Shown one piece after another: positions 26,601 through 37,300 of a stretch of 64,000 bases of DNA. A program made the translations under genes and the position numbers. The notes below the pieces were generated by a model, which saw only the letters and a program-made list of their open reading frames with translations, was not told where the DNA came from and did no database searches. Source of the DNA: Caenorhabditis elegans (Eukaryota; Nematoda; Chromadorea; Rhabditida; Rhabditidae); assembly GCF_000002985.6 (NCBI RefSeq), contig NC_003279.8, forward strand, positions 1,550,001 to 1,614,000, read 5' to 3'. Positions within the stretch are counted from its first letter, which is position 1, and every line of letters starts with the position of its first letter.

Positions 26601-29280
26601 GAGTTTTGGCGAGGTTTTTTTTTTATTATGAGAAAAAGTGTTTTTTTTTGTTGAAAAATTAGTACATTTGAATTTTCAGTGTTAAAAAAAAAAAAAAAAA
26701 AAAAAGGTGGAGTACCACGAAATCTGGAAAATATTTTTTAATTGAATCCAAAAAATTTTCCCCTGATTCCGAATATCGATGTGAAAAAATTCCAAAAAAT
26801 TTCTCCTCATTTTATACTTAAGCTTGAAATCGCGAATGTTATTTGTGCCCGGTCTCTTTTTTCAAATACGCGCCGAAATAAATTCGCATTGGAGCGTGCT
26901 TGCATCGTTTGATTTTCTTCGTTCATTTTATTTATTTTCGCTGAGTTAAATTTTGTTAAACCAGTTTCATTCATTTTTGTCGGAAAAAAATATTTTTCAG
27001 CAAAAAAACCGATAAAAATTCGGCAAAAATGAGTGAAACTGGTTAAAAAATTGAATTCGGCGAAAATAAATGAAATAAACGAAGGAAATCAAACGATGCA
27101 AGCGCGCTTCAATGCGAATTTATTTCGGCGCGAATTTGAAAAAAGTGATGCCGGGGCACAGATGAAATTCGGCGATTTCAAGCTTAAATATAAAATCAGG
27201 GAAATTTTTTTGAATTTTTTCAAATCGATATTCGGAATCAGAGGAAATTTTGGAGTCAATTTAAAATATTTCCCAGATTTCGGTACCTCACCGTAAAAAA
27301 ATGAAATTAAATTTTTTGAATGCATTTTTTTTGTTGGAAAATTAGTAAATTTGACTTTTCAGTGTAAAAATTCTTAATTTTTGCAGAGAAGCCCAAATAA
27401 TGAAGCAATGTGATCATCCGAATCTTGTAAAACTGTATGCAGTGTGTACACGTGAAGAACCATTCTACATTATAACCGAATACATGATAAATGGCTCACT
27501 TCTTCAATATCTTCGAACCGACGGAAGCACCCTCGGAATTCAGGCGCTCGTCGATATGGCCGCACAAATTGCGAACGGAATGATGTATTTGGAGGAGAGG
27601 AAGCTTGTGCACAGAGATTTGGCCGCTCGTAACGTTCTTGTCGGAGATAAGATTTCCGGAGTTCCAGTTGTTAAAGTTGCCGACTTTGGTTTGGCGCGAA
27701 AATTGATGGAAGAGGACATTTACGAGGCACGAACCGGCGCGAAATTCCCGATTAAATGGACGGCACCCGAGGCGGCGACTTGTGGAAATTTTACGGTGAA
27801 AAGTGATGTATGGTCGTATGGTATCTTGTTATATGAGATTATGACAAAGGGACAGGTTCCGTATCCGGGTGAGTTTGAGTGTTTTTTTTTTTTTGGAAAT
27901 TTCATCGAAAAAATCGTGAAAATTGAAACAAAATTGAGAAAATTGAGAAATTTTTTAAGAGAATGGAGAAAATTGAGATTTTTCGTTCAAAAAAAAGCAA
28001 AGTTTGAACCAAATTAAAGGTGGTGTAGTCGAATTTTTTGCTGCTTTATTAGACTTAAAATTGTCTGAAAACATCGACTTTTATAATGAAACTTCTTGAA
28101 AACTTCTCAAAAAACAGTTATGACGGCTCAAAAAATGGCCTGAAATTAGTTAAAATTTGAAATTTGACCGACTTGTCAAGCGGCTGGAAACTAATTTTTT
28201 TTTGAAATCGCCGTCAAATTTTGAGTATACATTTTAATTATCTTGTGTTTTCAACTCGATTTAAGTATTTTAAAATCGATGGACGTCGAGATTTTTGAAT
28301 TTTATGAACCAAATCTCACCGTCCATCGACTTTAAAATACCTAAATCGAGTTGAAAACGCAAGATAATTACATTGTATACTCAAAATTTGACGGTGATTT
28401 CAAAAAATAATGTTTCCAGCCGCTTTACAAGTCGGTCAAATTTCAAATTTTAACTAATTTTAGGTCATTTTTTGAACCGTCATAACTTTTTTTTTTGAGA
28501 AGTTTTCAAGAAGTTTCATTATGAAATTCGGTGTTTTCAGACAATTTTGAGTCTAATAAAGCAACTTTAAAAAATTCGACTACACCACCTTTAAAGAAAA
28601 TGGAAAAAATTGTGATTTTTTGTTCCAAAAATGTAAAGTTTGAACAAAATTAAGAACAACGTTGAAAACATTTAAAAATTAGATTGAAAACTAGGCAAAA
28701 TTCAAAAACGTTCAATTTTAAGTTAAAAAATTTTTTAAAGTTTGAAAATGTTACCGAAATTTGAAATTTTCGCTTAAAAAAATGTCTGGTGAAAATTACA
28801 ATTTTGAGAGACAATTTTTGATCGAAAATTTGAAATGAGAACAGAAATTCTCACCAAATTTGAGAATTTTTGAACGTGAAAAAAAAATTTGAAATTCCAT
28901 TAATTTTAAAAATTTGGTTTTCAAGCCAAAAATCCATAATGAATTCGATAATTTGAGAAATTTCTAACAAAATTGGAATCTCATAGCAAAAAAAAAACGG
29001 TGAAATTCTGATTTCCCTGAAAAAAAAACACAAATTTTATCGATTTTTCATAATATTTTTCACCATTCCAGGAATGCACAATCGTGAAGTCGTCGAACAA
29101 GTCGAGCTGGGCTACCGTATGCCAATGCCACGTGGCTGCCCGGAGCAAATCTACGAAGAAGTACTGCTCAAATGTTGGGATAAGACGCCCGATCGGCGGC
29201 CGACTTTCGACACTTTATATCACTTTTTCGACGATTATTTCGTGTCGACGCAGCCGAATTACGCGCCACCAAGTGCCTAA
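17609..29280 (+). CDS. src-1: Src-family tyrosine kinase SRC-1
   Basis: Coding exons 17609-17685, 20349-20681, 21933-22084, 24143-24491, 27387-27868 and 29072-29280 join in phase to 533 residues. MGCLFSK supplies Gly2 for myristoylation and Cys3 as a possible palmitoylation site. A Gly run at 63-69 precedes the SH3 domain (about 75-136, ALYPYD), then SH2 (about 138-235, FLIRERE), then the kinase domain (from 262). Visible kinase residues: GDGNFG loop 269-274, Lys290, Thr334 gatekeeper, HRDLAARN 379-386, DFG 403-405, Tyr416 activation loop, and tail Tyr528 in QPNYAPP, the expected C-terminal Src kinase site. It phosphorylates proteins on tyrosine at the membrane. In C. elegans it is known for early-embryo spindle orientation, engulfment and migration signalling. 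Introns of 1.2-2.9 kb are packed with palindromes. Confidence 0.98.
18380..18730. repeat. Palindrome with central TA microsatellite
   Basis: Arms of about 150 bases (GTGCATTAAAATTGAAATAT, GAATAATCTCAGAAGAAAAA, GGCATCATTTTTGCCC, and complements) flank TATATATATATATATATA at about 18537-18561. Lies in src-1 intron 1. Confidence 0.85.
18821..20287. repeat. GGTGGAGTAGCGCCAGTGG palindrome, interrupted
   Basis: The left arm begins GGTGGAGTAGCGCCAGTGGG and the far right end is GGCTACTCCACC. A separate palindromic element occupies 19480-20273, and part of the outer right arm is missing at the insertion. An intact relative lies at 38873-39293 and a related one at 40215-40650. Confidence 0.8.
19480..20273. 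mobile_element. CACTGCAAC-ended palindromic element, ~794 bp
   Basis: Terminal inverted repeats CACTGCAACTTTTTCCTCAC / GTGAGGAAAAAGTTGCAGTG are followed by near-perfect arms (CTAGGCCATGGCCGAGGGGC and complement) turning near 19875. A second copy starts at 63903 and leaves the window. CACTG ends are typical of CACTA-like elements, but no target duplication is evident here, so the superfamily is uncertain. Confidence 0.7.
20848..21245. mobile_element. hAT-like palindromic MITE, 398 bp
   Basis: Ends are CAGAGGTGAGCGGATATTTT and the inverted ATATCCGCCCACCTCTG. A perfect 8-bp target duplication TTTTAAAG lies at 20840-20847 and 21246-21253. Arms of about 145 bases flank a 105-base centre with repeated ATATCCGTAATATCCG. 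No coding capacity. Located in the src-1 intron between the SH3 and SH2 exons. Confidence 0.85.
21247..21812. repeat. Palindrome of the TTTAAAGGTGGTGTAG family
   Basis: Starts TTTAAAGGTGGTGTAGTCG and ends in an incomplete right terminus AAAAAATTCGAC without the closing TACACCACC. Its first bases overlap the right target duplication of the adjacent hAT-like MITE. Confidence 0.85.
22520..23575. repeat. ~850-bp near-perfect palindrome plus adjoining copy
   Basis: Arms of about 415 bases (22520-22935 and 22950-23365) turn at 22940 between GGTTACCAATTCGGC and its complement. Outer ends are of the CTCGTAGCGAAAACTAC family. A further palindromic copy of that family follows to 23575. All lies in the src-1 intron between the two exons that encode the SH2 domain. 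Confidence 0.85.
23845..24015. repeat. CGGCAATTTACCGATTTGCCGG minisatellite
   Basis: Four to five units of about 38 bp with core GGCAATTTACCGATTTGCCG and GGAAATTTAAATTTC, placed 130 bases before the src-1 exon that encodes the end of SH2 and the start of the kinase domain. Confidence 0.9.
24512..24621. repeat. GC-rich dispersed ~105-bp sequence
   Basis: Reads ATTACCGGTAC, GTGACAGACATCCGGGACCC, AATGGGGCGGGGCG, CGGAAGAGACGATTTGTGTC. An almost identical copy lies at 40106-40208 in an intron of the transporter gene. It stands out by G+C content. No repeat class is recognised. Confidence 0.7.
24655..25165. repeat. GGCAAATTGCCGGAATTGAA minisatellite
   Basis: About a dozen units, mostly 30-40 bp, with core CGGCAAATTGCCGGAATTGA. 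Units vary by short deletions (CGACAAATTGCCGG). Frames on the minus strand stay open through it and should not be called genes. Confidence 0.9.
25720..25792 (+). tRNA. tRNA-Arg(UCU)-like gene with weak acceptor stem
   Basis: The D arm (TGGCCTAATGGATAAGGC), anticodon stem-loop with loop CTTCTAA (anticodon TCT at 34-36, stem TCTGA/TCAGA), and T arm (GCAGG, TTCGAGC, CCTGC) are all intact, with A-box and B-box promoters. The acceptor stem GGCCTTG / CTGGGTC pairs poorly: two G-U wobbles (positions 2 and 5) and a U-U mismatch (position 6). There is no intron. It sits in a src-1 intron on the same strand. It may be a functional tRNA tolerating a weak stem or a recent tRNA pseudogene. Confidence 0.7.
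25958..26577. repeat. Palindrome, GGTGGAGTACTGAAATTTGA family
   Basis: Arms from AATGGTGGAGTACTGAAATT to AATTTCGGTACTCCACCTTT, with the turn near 26265 around TGTGCCCCACTGACC. Located in the src-1 intron between the two kinase exons. Confidence 0.85.
26704..27296. repeat. Palindrome, AAAGGTGGAGTACCACG family
   Basis: Arms from AAGGTGGAGTACCACGAAAT to the diverged right end ATTTCGGTACCTCACCG, turning near 26990. The open frames inside are by-products of the arms. Confidence 0.8.
28013..28594. repeat. Palindrome of the TTTAAAGGTGGTGTAG family
   Basis: A complete copy in the last src-1 intron, from TTAAAGGTGGTGTAGTCG to CGACTACACCACCTTTAAA, with the turn near 28305 at the CATCGACTTTAAAATACC motif. 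Confidence 0.9.
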
Positions 29281-30400
29281 AAAATTGTGCTCTTTTTTTC
29301 CAAATTTCCTCACAAAACTGCTCCAAAATTACACTTCCAATCACCTCCTAATCTCAATTCCTCGTTTTTGTTTCCCCTATACTTCAAAAGATTTTCTTCA
29401 AAAATTGCGGGATCTGTATCGATTTTTTTATGGGGTTTCTGTCGAACAATTGAGAAATTTTGAGCTGAAAATCGATTTTTCCCGCTGAAAATTGATATAT
29501 ATATTCGAAAAATTTCGTTAAAAATCGATTAAAAATTTCTGATTTTCCCCAGTATTTCTCCGAACATTTCGATAATAACTTCATTTTTCCCATGAAAAAC
29601 TCTAAAATTCGATATTATATGCTCCCGGAGCCGTTTAAAGGCGCATGATAGTTTTGCGTTGGGTCCCGCCGCGATCCACACTATTTTGAAGCAAAATCGT
29701 GTCGAGACCCAACAGAAAATGACAAGTCGCTGGGAACGTATAATATCGATTTTTTCGAGCTTTTCAATGGAAAAATTCAGAAAAAATTGATTTTCATAGA
29801 GATAATATATCGCAAAATTGAGATTTTTCGAAATTAAAAAAGTCGATTTTTCGATGAAATTTGGCTTAAAAATGTTAAAAATATCGATTTTAACTCAAAA
29901 TTTCATTAAAAATCTCAATTTTTCGCCGATTAACGCCAAAAAATCGATAAAATCAACCAAAACCCTCTCGACTACTTACGTTTCAATGCCTTTTCCCCTT
30001 AAAAAAATGTTCCACACCTCTTATTAAACACAAAAAAAAGTTCTTCAAGTTTTATATACAAATATATATATATAATTTATGCCCAACTCAAATTCCATTT
30101 TTTTTCTCTTTGTTTTGTTTTGTCATTTTTCTTTTTTTTTTGTCGCTCATTTTGTGTCGAATGTACCATAATACTACGAATGAATCGAGATGCCTCATTT
30201 GGTAAAAACAGTTATTTTGTTGTCTAAAAATTGGCTCAATTGAGCTACAAAAGAGGTTTTTTGTCGGGAAAAAAATTGATGGAAGAGTTTTTTCTAGGAC
30301 ACGGCCAAGCGGAATCATTTTATTCTTCAAAAAAAAAAAAACGTTTTTTGAGCCTTTTTTTCAACAAAAATCAATTTTTCATACTGAAAACAACACGGGG
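29281..30400. other. src-1 3' flank
   Basis: Begins with the src-1 3' untranslated region; no clear polyadenylation site is seen. A block at 29636-29750 reads GGGTCCCGCCGCGATCC and GTCGAGACCCAAC, an inverted pair related to repeats at 55610, 56240 and 61610. The remainder is AT-rich with no gene. Confidence 0.5.
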
Positions 30401-30401
30401 T

Positions 30402-31797
30402 TCTGGGCTTCCTCATTGAATTTTTGCCGCTCCATTGACAATCGCCTGCCGGACGGGAAAGTCGTGTACTCCACACGGACAAATACATTTAGTTTTACAA
30501 CTAAAATCGAGCCGCGATGCGACACGCAACGCGCCGTAAATCTACTGAGCCAAAATGGCCTAGTTCGGCAAAAACTCTTCCATTTCGATTTATGAGGGAA
30601 GCCAGTATTCCGTGAACCAATAAATTTCCCAAATATTGGTTACGTCACACGTGGCTAAAAAACCTCGCTCGGCCACCGATCCGGAGTGGCAAAAAACGAT
30701 AAACTTTTTAAAAAATGTTTGGAATCGATTTTTTAAAATCAAAAATCAATGAATTTCGTTTAAAAAGCCATTCGTAAATATGTGACGTCACCACTCGTGG
30801 CCGAGGAAATTCTCCGGTCATTGCGGGTGGAAGAACTTTCCGAAGTTTAGCGGCCACGTGGAAAGTTGGCTTTTTTTTGGAATTTCCGCTTAAAACTTGA
30901 AAAGAATAGGGTTTTAACGGATTTCAGGCCTCTCTCATAAATTTAAATGGAGTAGTTTCCCGGACTAGGACACTTTGGCTCGGCCATATTAGGAGTAGAT
31001 TTACGGTGCGTTGCGTGTCGCGTCGCGGCTCTTTTTTAGTTGTAAAACTAAATGTATTTGTCCGTGTGGAGTACACGACTTTCCCAGTCCGGCGGGCGAT
31101 TGTCAATGGAGCGCGAAACAATTCAATGAGGAAGGCCAGAACCCCGTGAAAATTCATAAAAATCAGTACTGATTGTGTAGTTTATAAATTTGAAAAACAT
31201 TGGATTTTTTTATTTCAAAAAAAATTTCCCATACAACCTTAATTCCCATTCCAAAGTACAGCTGATAGTGTACTGTCTAACCTTTTTTACTGACTGATAA
31301 GAAGTGCAAGAATAACCCAAAATGTGGGGGCAATGATAACAAATTGGAGGCTCTATTTCCCCTCTTTAAACAAAAAAAGTGGTCCATGTTCCTTTAAATT
31401 CAATTTTCTTCTCTTTTTTGTTTGTTGAAAGTAGATTGGAACAGGTATTTCCTTTCTGTTTTCTTGTTTTACGAAAAAAAACAACGAATTTTCATTTTAA
31501 AGAAAATATCTTAATTTTTTTATTTAAATATTTGAGGTTACGCGCCTTTAAATTGACACGGATTTCTGGCTTCCCTCATAAATTGAAATGGAAGAGTTTT
31601 TGCCGAATTAGGCCATTTTGGCTCGGCCATATCTGAGGTAGATTTACGGCGCGTTGCGTTTCGCGTCGCGGCTCGATTTTAGTTGTAAAACTAAATGTAT
31701 TTGTCCGTGTGGAGTACACGAGTTTCCCACGCGTTGTCCGTCAGGTGATTGTCAATGGAGCGTGAAAAATTCGAAGAGGAAGGCCAGAACCCCGTGT
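30402..31797. repeat. Three copies of the ~245-bp GTGTACTCCACACGG repeat
   Basis: Copies at 30402-30614, 30925-31148 (inverted relative to the first) and 31558-31797 (inverted). Each carries GGCCTAGTTCGGCAAAAACT or its complement, the GCCGCGACGCGACACGC block and the GTGTACTCC block. Between them (30640-30870) is sequence rich in CTCGGCCAC motifs. Confidence 0.85.
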
Positions 31798-32413
31798 GTG
31801 ATAAATGCTGATTTTTATCGATTTTTTCACTAATTAATTTTTCTTTCTAACAAAGTTTGAAAAAATTTAATTATCGATGTTTCTAAAAATTCAAATTTAA
31901 ATTCGAAAATTACGATTTTTTCAGTAGAGCACACTTGCACCATAATCCTTTTTTCCGACGCCATACCCCATTTGATTTGAATTTCCGTCAAAAATTTCCT
32001 GCGCGTCAAAAAAGTTCACATTTCGCATGTCTTTTTCTCACTCTCTTGAGAATGGAGTGGTGGTGGTGGTGCTCCCCCTTCTTTTTTTTTTGATGTGCTC
32101 TCGGAGCCGACGGCGCTGGTGATGGTGGTGAAGCGCCGAAAAATATTTTTGGTGTATGAGGGATGGCCTCTTGGGAGGAAAATTTGGAAAAAAAAACGTC
32201 CGCGAAAAAAGGGGAATTCGTTCAAGTACTCCGGAGAAGTTTTCCGGCTTCTAGGGCGATTCGGAGATCGAAATTATTGGATTTTTTTAAAAATCACGCT
32301 TTATTCTCATAAGAGCCTTTTTTTCGAAATTTGAAATTCGGAGAATTAATCGATTTTTGTTTTTTTTTTTCGAAAAACTCGACCGCGGAATTTTTATTGG
32401 AAAACTCGGCCAC
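31798..32413. promoter_or_regulatory. Unique sequence upstream of the transporter gene
   Basis: 31910-32240 is non-repetitive and has GGTGGTGGTGGTGCTCCCCC and CGGAGCCGACGGCGCTGG. It might contain promoter elements of the transporter gene 2 kb downstream. No specific motif or gene is recognised. Confidence 0.2.
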
Positions 32414-33330
32414 ACGTGGTGTCAGAATGTCTCTTTTCGGTTTGATCTACAAAAAGTGCGGGAGAAGAGACGCAGAGTTCTCAACTGATTTCGCATGGTT
32501 AGGAAAGCGCTGACGTCACATTTTTCAGGGCAAAAAATTCCCGCATTTTTTGTAGATCAATCCGTAATGGGACAGCCTGGAATCACGTAGGCCACGCAAA
32601 ATTTTTTTTTCGAAAAACTAACCCACGGAATTTTTTGGACGTACATTTTTAAGTGATAAACTCGGCCACGGAACCTACTAGGCAACGCAAAAATATGTTT
32701 TGAAAAAACTAGGCCACGGATTTTTTTGGAAATCTCGGGTGCGTACATTTTTTGAATGATAAACTCGGCCGTGGATTTTTTCTTCGAAAAAATTTGGTCA
32801 AGGAATTATTTTTGGAAAACTCGGCCACGCAAATATAATTTTGAAACCAACTAGGCCAGGCAAGTTTTTTTTTGTCGAAAAACTAGCCTACGGAGTTTTA
32901 CGTTCATTTTTAAAGATATAAACTCGGCCACGGTGCCTACTAGGTAACGCAAAAATATGTTTTGAAAAAACTAGGCCACGGAATTGTTCGGAAAACTCGG
33001 CAACGTCTAACTCATTTCTGGAAAATGCGGGATTTCATTTCGAAATACCACGGCCACGACAATATTTTTTGGAAAACTCGGCCAAATGACTTTTAAAAAG
33101 CTCTTTTAAAAATGCTTACACGTGGCCAAGTTTTACAAACAAACTTTTCTCATGGCCGAACTTTTCACTTTTGTTAGATGACTTGTGGTCATGTCGGCAG
33201 AAACTAGTCCCCAGACTTTGATTGCGTGGCCGTGAATTTAAAAAATAACTCGGTCACTCTTTTACTATTTTTTCGGCAACAAAAAGTTTCAAATTAAAAA
33301 AGGATAAATTTGGAAAAACTCGGCCACCAA
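32414..33330. repeat. CACGTGGTGTCAG palindrome followed by CTCGGCCACG repeats
   Basis: A palindromic copy at 32414-32588 is followed by at least a dozen irregular copies of AACTCGGCCACGGAATTTTT-like units to 33330. Spacing is uneven, so this is a degraded tandem array. Confidence 0.75.
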
Positions 33331-33344
33331 TCTTCAACTTAGCA

Positions 33345-33870
33345 ATTGGAATTTTTTGAAAATTGCGCCCTCCATCTCATTCATCTCCTGAAGAAAAATA
33401 TGCATTTTTCTGGTCCGTGTGCTCTGCACATTCCTCTTATTGCTCATTTTCTTCGTTTTTCCCTTCTTTTTGGGGGTCGTCCTCTTTCTCTATTTAATCC
33501 ATGTATGTGTCTGGGTGTGTGTGTGTGTGTGTGTGTGCACCCCAGCTACACCACTACCATCACAATACTACTCTACACATTTTTCTTACTTTGAAAATAA
33601 TTTTCTCAAAAAAATCCCAATCTTTTTATTTTGCAAAAAAGATAATTTTTTTTCTACACTTTCACATTTTTCTAGGAAAAACCGCTAAAAATTTTTTGAC
33701 CCAACGCAAACGCGCTCTGTTTAGACTCAAGTTGTGTACTGCACGTGGACTAGCTTACCTGAAAAATTTCAAAGAAAAATTTGCATATTGGAAAAAAAAG
33801 AGCACAGTAACTTAAAAATTGAAAAAAAGTAAAATTTGCAAAAAAAATATTTAATCATAACGGGAACGGA
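33345..33870. promoter_or_regulatory. C/T-rich unique segment with GT microsatellite
   Basis: Unique, pyrimidine-rich sequence with a GTGTGTGTGTGTGTGTGTGT run at about 33515-33537. It is about 0.8-1 kb upstream of the first coding exon of the transporter, a plausible promoter position. No core motif was identified. Confidence 0.3.
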
Positions 33871-34205
33871 AATTTCTGAGAATGCATATTGCACAACATA
33901 TTTGACGCGCGAAACATCTCGTAGCGAAAACTACAGTAACTCTTTAAATGACTACTGTAGTGATTGTGTCGATTTACGGGCTCGATTTTTTTAAAGTGAT
34001 TTAAAAATTAATTTATCGATAAAATATTTTTTTGCATGAGAAAATAATATATCGCTGTAACTTTTCGAAAATAAACTCATTTTGAAAATCGAGCCCGTAA
34101 ATCGACACCCAAATAATTACTGTAGCTTTCGCTGCGAGATATTTTGCGCGGCAAATATGCTGCGTAGTACTCATTCTCTGAAGTTTATGTTCCCGTAATA
34201 CTCAT
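33870..34205. repeat. Palindromic repeat, CTCGTAGCGAAAACTAC family
   Basis: Left arm GAATGCATATTGCACAACAT, GACGCGCGAAACATCTCGTA; right arm TTTCGCTGCGAGATATTTTG. About 335 bp with an AT-rich loop. Confidence 0.85.
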
Positions 34206-34292
34206 ATGAACTCATTGATAAAAACATAAAAAACGCTCTGTGTACTCCACGTGGGCAACCTTTTTAAATAAAGAATTTTCCAGATATCCCCA

Positions 34293-34301
34293 ATGGCCTA
34301 G
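34293..34301 (+). other. Minimal upstream ORF (Met-Ala-stop)
   Basis: After an acceptor TTTTCCAG (34276-34283), the 5' UTR contains ATG GCC TAG 28 bases upstream of the predicted transporter start. If the leader is spliced here, ribosomes would meet this two-codon frame first. Seen in sequence; any effect is inference. Confidence 0.4.
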
Positions 34302-34328
34302 TATCTGGAAATCGACAAGAAGTATAAA

Positions 34329-37300
34329 ATGGGAGGAGAACGAGGTGAGTAGCTTTTTAGTTTTTTTTTTTTTCAAAAAATATTTAACTTCCCACCTAAA
34401 ATTTTCTCAGCATATTTAAATTTCTCGGCAGTTTTTTTGAGGCACCACGGATTCAAGATCACCAGATCTTGAATCCGTGGAAAACGAATAAAAAATTTAA
34501 AACATTTCTGAAGAAATTTGAATTTCTCGCAAAAAATTTTCTGATGAAGTTTGAATTCCCGCCAAAAAATTTCTGATGAAGTTTGAATTCCCGCCAAAAA
34601 ATTCTGATGAAATTTGAATTCCCGTCAACATTTTTTTGAAGAAATTTAAATTTCCCGCCAAAAATTTCTGAAGAAATTTGAATTCCTGCCAAAAATTTTC
34701 TGAAGAAATTTAAATTCCCGCCATAAATTTTCTGATAAAATTTAAATTCCCGCCATAAATTTTCTGATGAAATTTAAATTCCCGCCATAAATTTTCTGAT
34801 GAAATTTGAATTTCCCGCCAATATTTTTGGGTCTCGCCATGATAAGTCTTACCACGTTGTGACGTCATTAAAAACATTCAGACTAACGGAACAAACGGAC
34901 ACTATTATTTTATATATATATATAAGTAACGATGGTATTAATTTCCCACCAAAACGCTTTCTTTAAAATTTGAACTTCCCGCCAAGGTGTTCTAATAAAG
35001 TTTAGCATTCTTTGCCAAAATTTTCTAAGAAAATTTGAATTTCCTTTCAAAAATTTTCTCAGAAAATTAAATACCTACACTAATTAATGCGGGCCTGCCC
35101 AGACAATAAACGTTATGTTTTTTTATGTTTTCCCCTGCTAGCAGCAACAGAGCAAGTGAGCCAATTTGTTACACCTCCCCCCCCCCCACACTCAACGTCT
35201 ATCTCTCGGTTCACACAATCATCTCATACTCTAAGAAAAAGATAAAGTGGTCAGTTTTCCCTTCCTTCAGCTTACTCATTCTCGTATCATCGATCGGTTT
35301 ACGACGAGCACGCCGGCGAACGACGACCTCTTGTCGAAGATCGGAGGAGAACGGCTGCACCACCATCACACCTCACAGCAAAACGATTTCCACGACAGTA
35401 CGGCAATTACGGGGTATGTCGATCGGTTTTTTTTTGTTGGAGAATGTTTTGAGAATAGGATTTTAGACATTTCTACGACCAACATTTGAGGGAATCGTTG
35501 AAAAAATTAAAACTTATAGCGTTATTTAAAAAAAAAACACCCACATATTGCTGAAAAGTTATAGCTCCATTCTTCAAGTTATGTGCCTTAATTAATGTTA
35601 GTTTACTATTCTTTTGATGTTTTTCTAATTTCGAATGTCACAATATAATATACCGTATATTCCCTATTAGTATGGCCCCCCCTCACTCGAATTTGACCGT
35701 TTATATCTCGGTTGTCTTTGATCATATTTCAAAAATTCAAACGACAAAATCTTTTTCAATTCTATCGTTATGCTCTGGGTTTTTAAGGCATCAAAAATCT
35801 TCTGAAACCGCTGAAATATAAGCCGATAAAATCTATTGATGGGGGGGGGGGGGGCATACTAACAGGGTATATACGGTACATGTTTAGTAAGTAGATTTTA
35901 CAACAATACCTTCAATACTATTAAAAAGTTCTCCGGATACCTGGCCACATTTGTAGTGACAACAGTTGTATTAATAACGCTATATGAATAACGGTAGTGT
36001 CCTTACATTTATAAATACACCCTACATTCTGCTCATAACAGTTGGAGCTACATTCATGTTAGTATTTTGCTAATCAGCTAATCAAGTAACAAGTAATAAC
36101 TATACAGTCTTTAGAAAACTACATATTGTCGTAGCAAGTTTTGAAAAAAAAAAACGAACTTTCCAGATGACAAACTGCGGTGCTGAATCAACATCGGCAC
36201 CGCCACAAGCAAACGGACATCTTCGGCCACCAGGCATTCAACCACATCGGAATCCATTCACACCGCCACCTCTTCCGTCTCCTGATGAGTTTGATGACGC
36301 GATTAATTGCTCACCGTGTTGTGATGATCCGAATGTTAGGTGAGTACAATTTTTGCTTTGATACTCACTTAGTGGACCGGTTCTTTAAAAATTGTTAGTA
36401 TTCCTGCGGATGGCATTTTTCGATGTTTTCAGTGAAAATCGAAAAATCCAAAAATTGAAAATCGAAAAATCGAAAAAAAAATGTTCAGAAAATTAACCAT
36501 AAAATATGATTTTTATAAAATCTAAATTTGCTTATATTGATAAGAAAGAACATAAAATTTTCTTCTTAAAAGAAGAGTACACGTGGTGCCAGACTGTCCC
36601 ATCACGGTTTGGTCTACAAAAAATGCGGGAATTTTTTGCCCCAAAAATATGTGACGTCAGCACGTTCTTAATCATACGAAATCAGCTGAGAACTCTGCGT
36701 CTCTTCTCCCGCATTTTTTGTAGATCTACGTAGATCAAACCGAAATGAGAAACTCTGACATAACGTGAGAATAATGACCAAAATATTAAGCTAATTTTTG
36801 AAAAATCGAAATTTTTTTTCGAAAAATCGGAAAATCGAAAAATCGAAAAAACTAAAAAAAAACTAAAAAATAAATTGCTCGATTTTTCGCTGCAGATCAA
36901 CAAACACTCAACAAATGGTTGAAAGTTTAAAAAACAGGAATTTTTCTATGACATTAGGTTAGTAAAACGACGTGAATTCAAAAAAAAAGAAGTTTGTTAA
37001 GACAATAACAAGGGTTGCCCTGACACCATAGTTTTCTTTTGTAGTTCGCTATTTTTTCATAACAGTATCTTTAATTATAGTTCCGGGATAACAGTATCAA
37101 CTCAACTAGTTGCAAAATTTAAGTACAATTCCACGTGGAAACAGTAAATAACATACTTGCATAATTGTTGTAACAGGTGTGCAACATTTTGTAAAGTGTT
37201 ACTGCAGCAGTAATAATATTGTTCAGACAACGTATGGGTTTATTAGGTCTCCAAATAAGTTCTGGGTCAAAAATCATAACTTTGTTCGCTGCAAATCGAT

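Noticed and set aside
35125..35489. Two overlapping open frames with His- and Arg-rich translations around 35271-35413
   Set aside because: Neither of those frames joins to exon 3 without a stop. The third frame, entered from the 16-nt exon, joins in phase and is used in the gene model.
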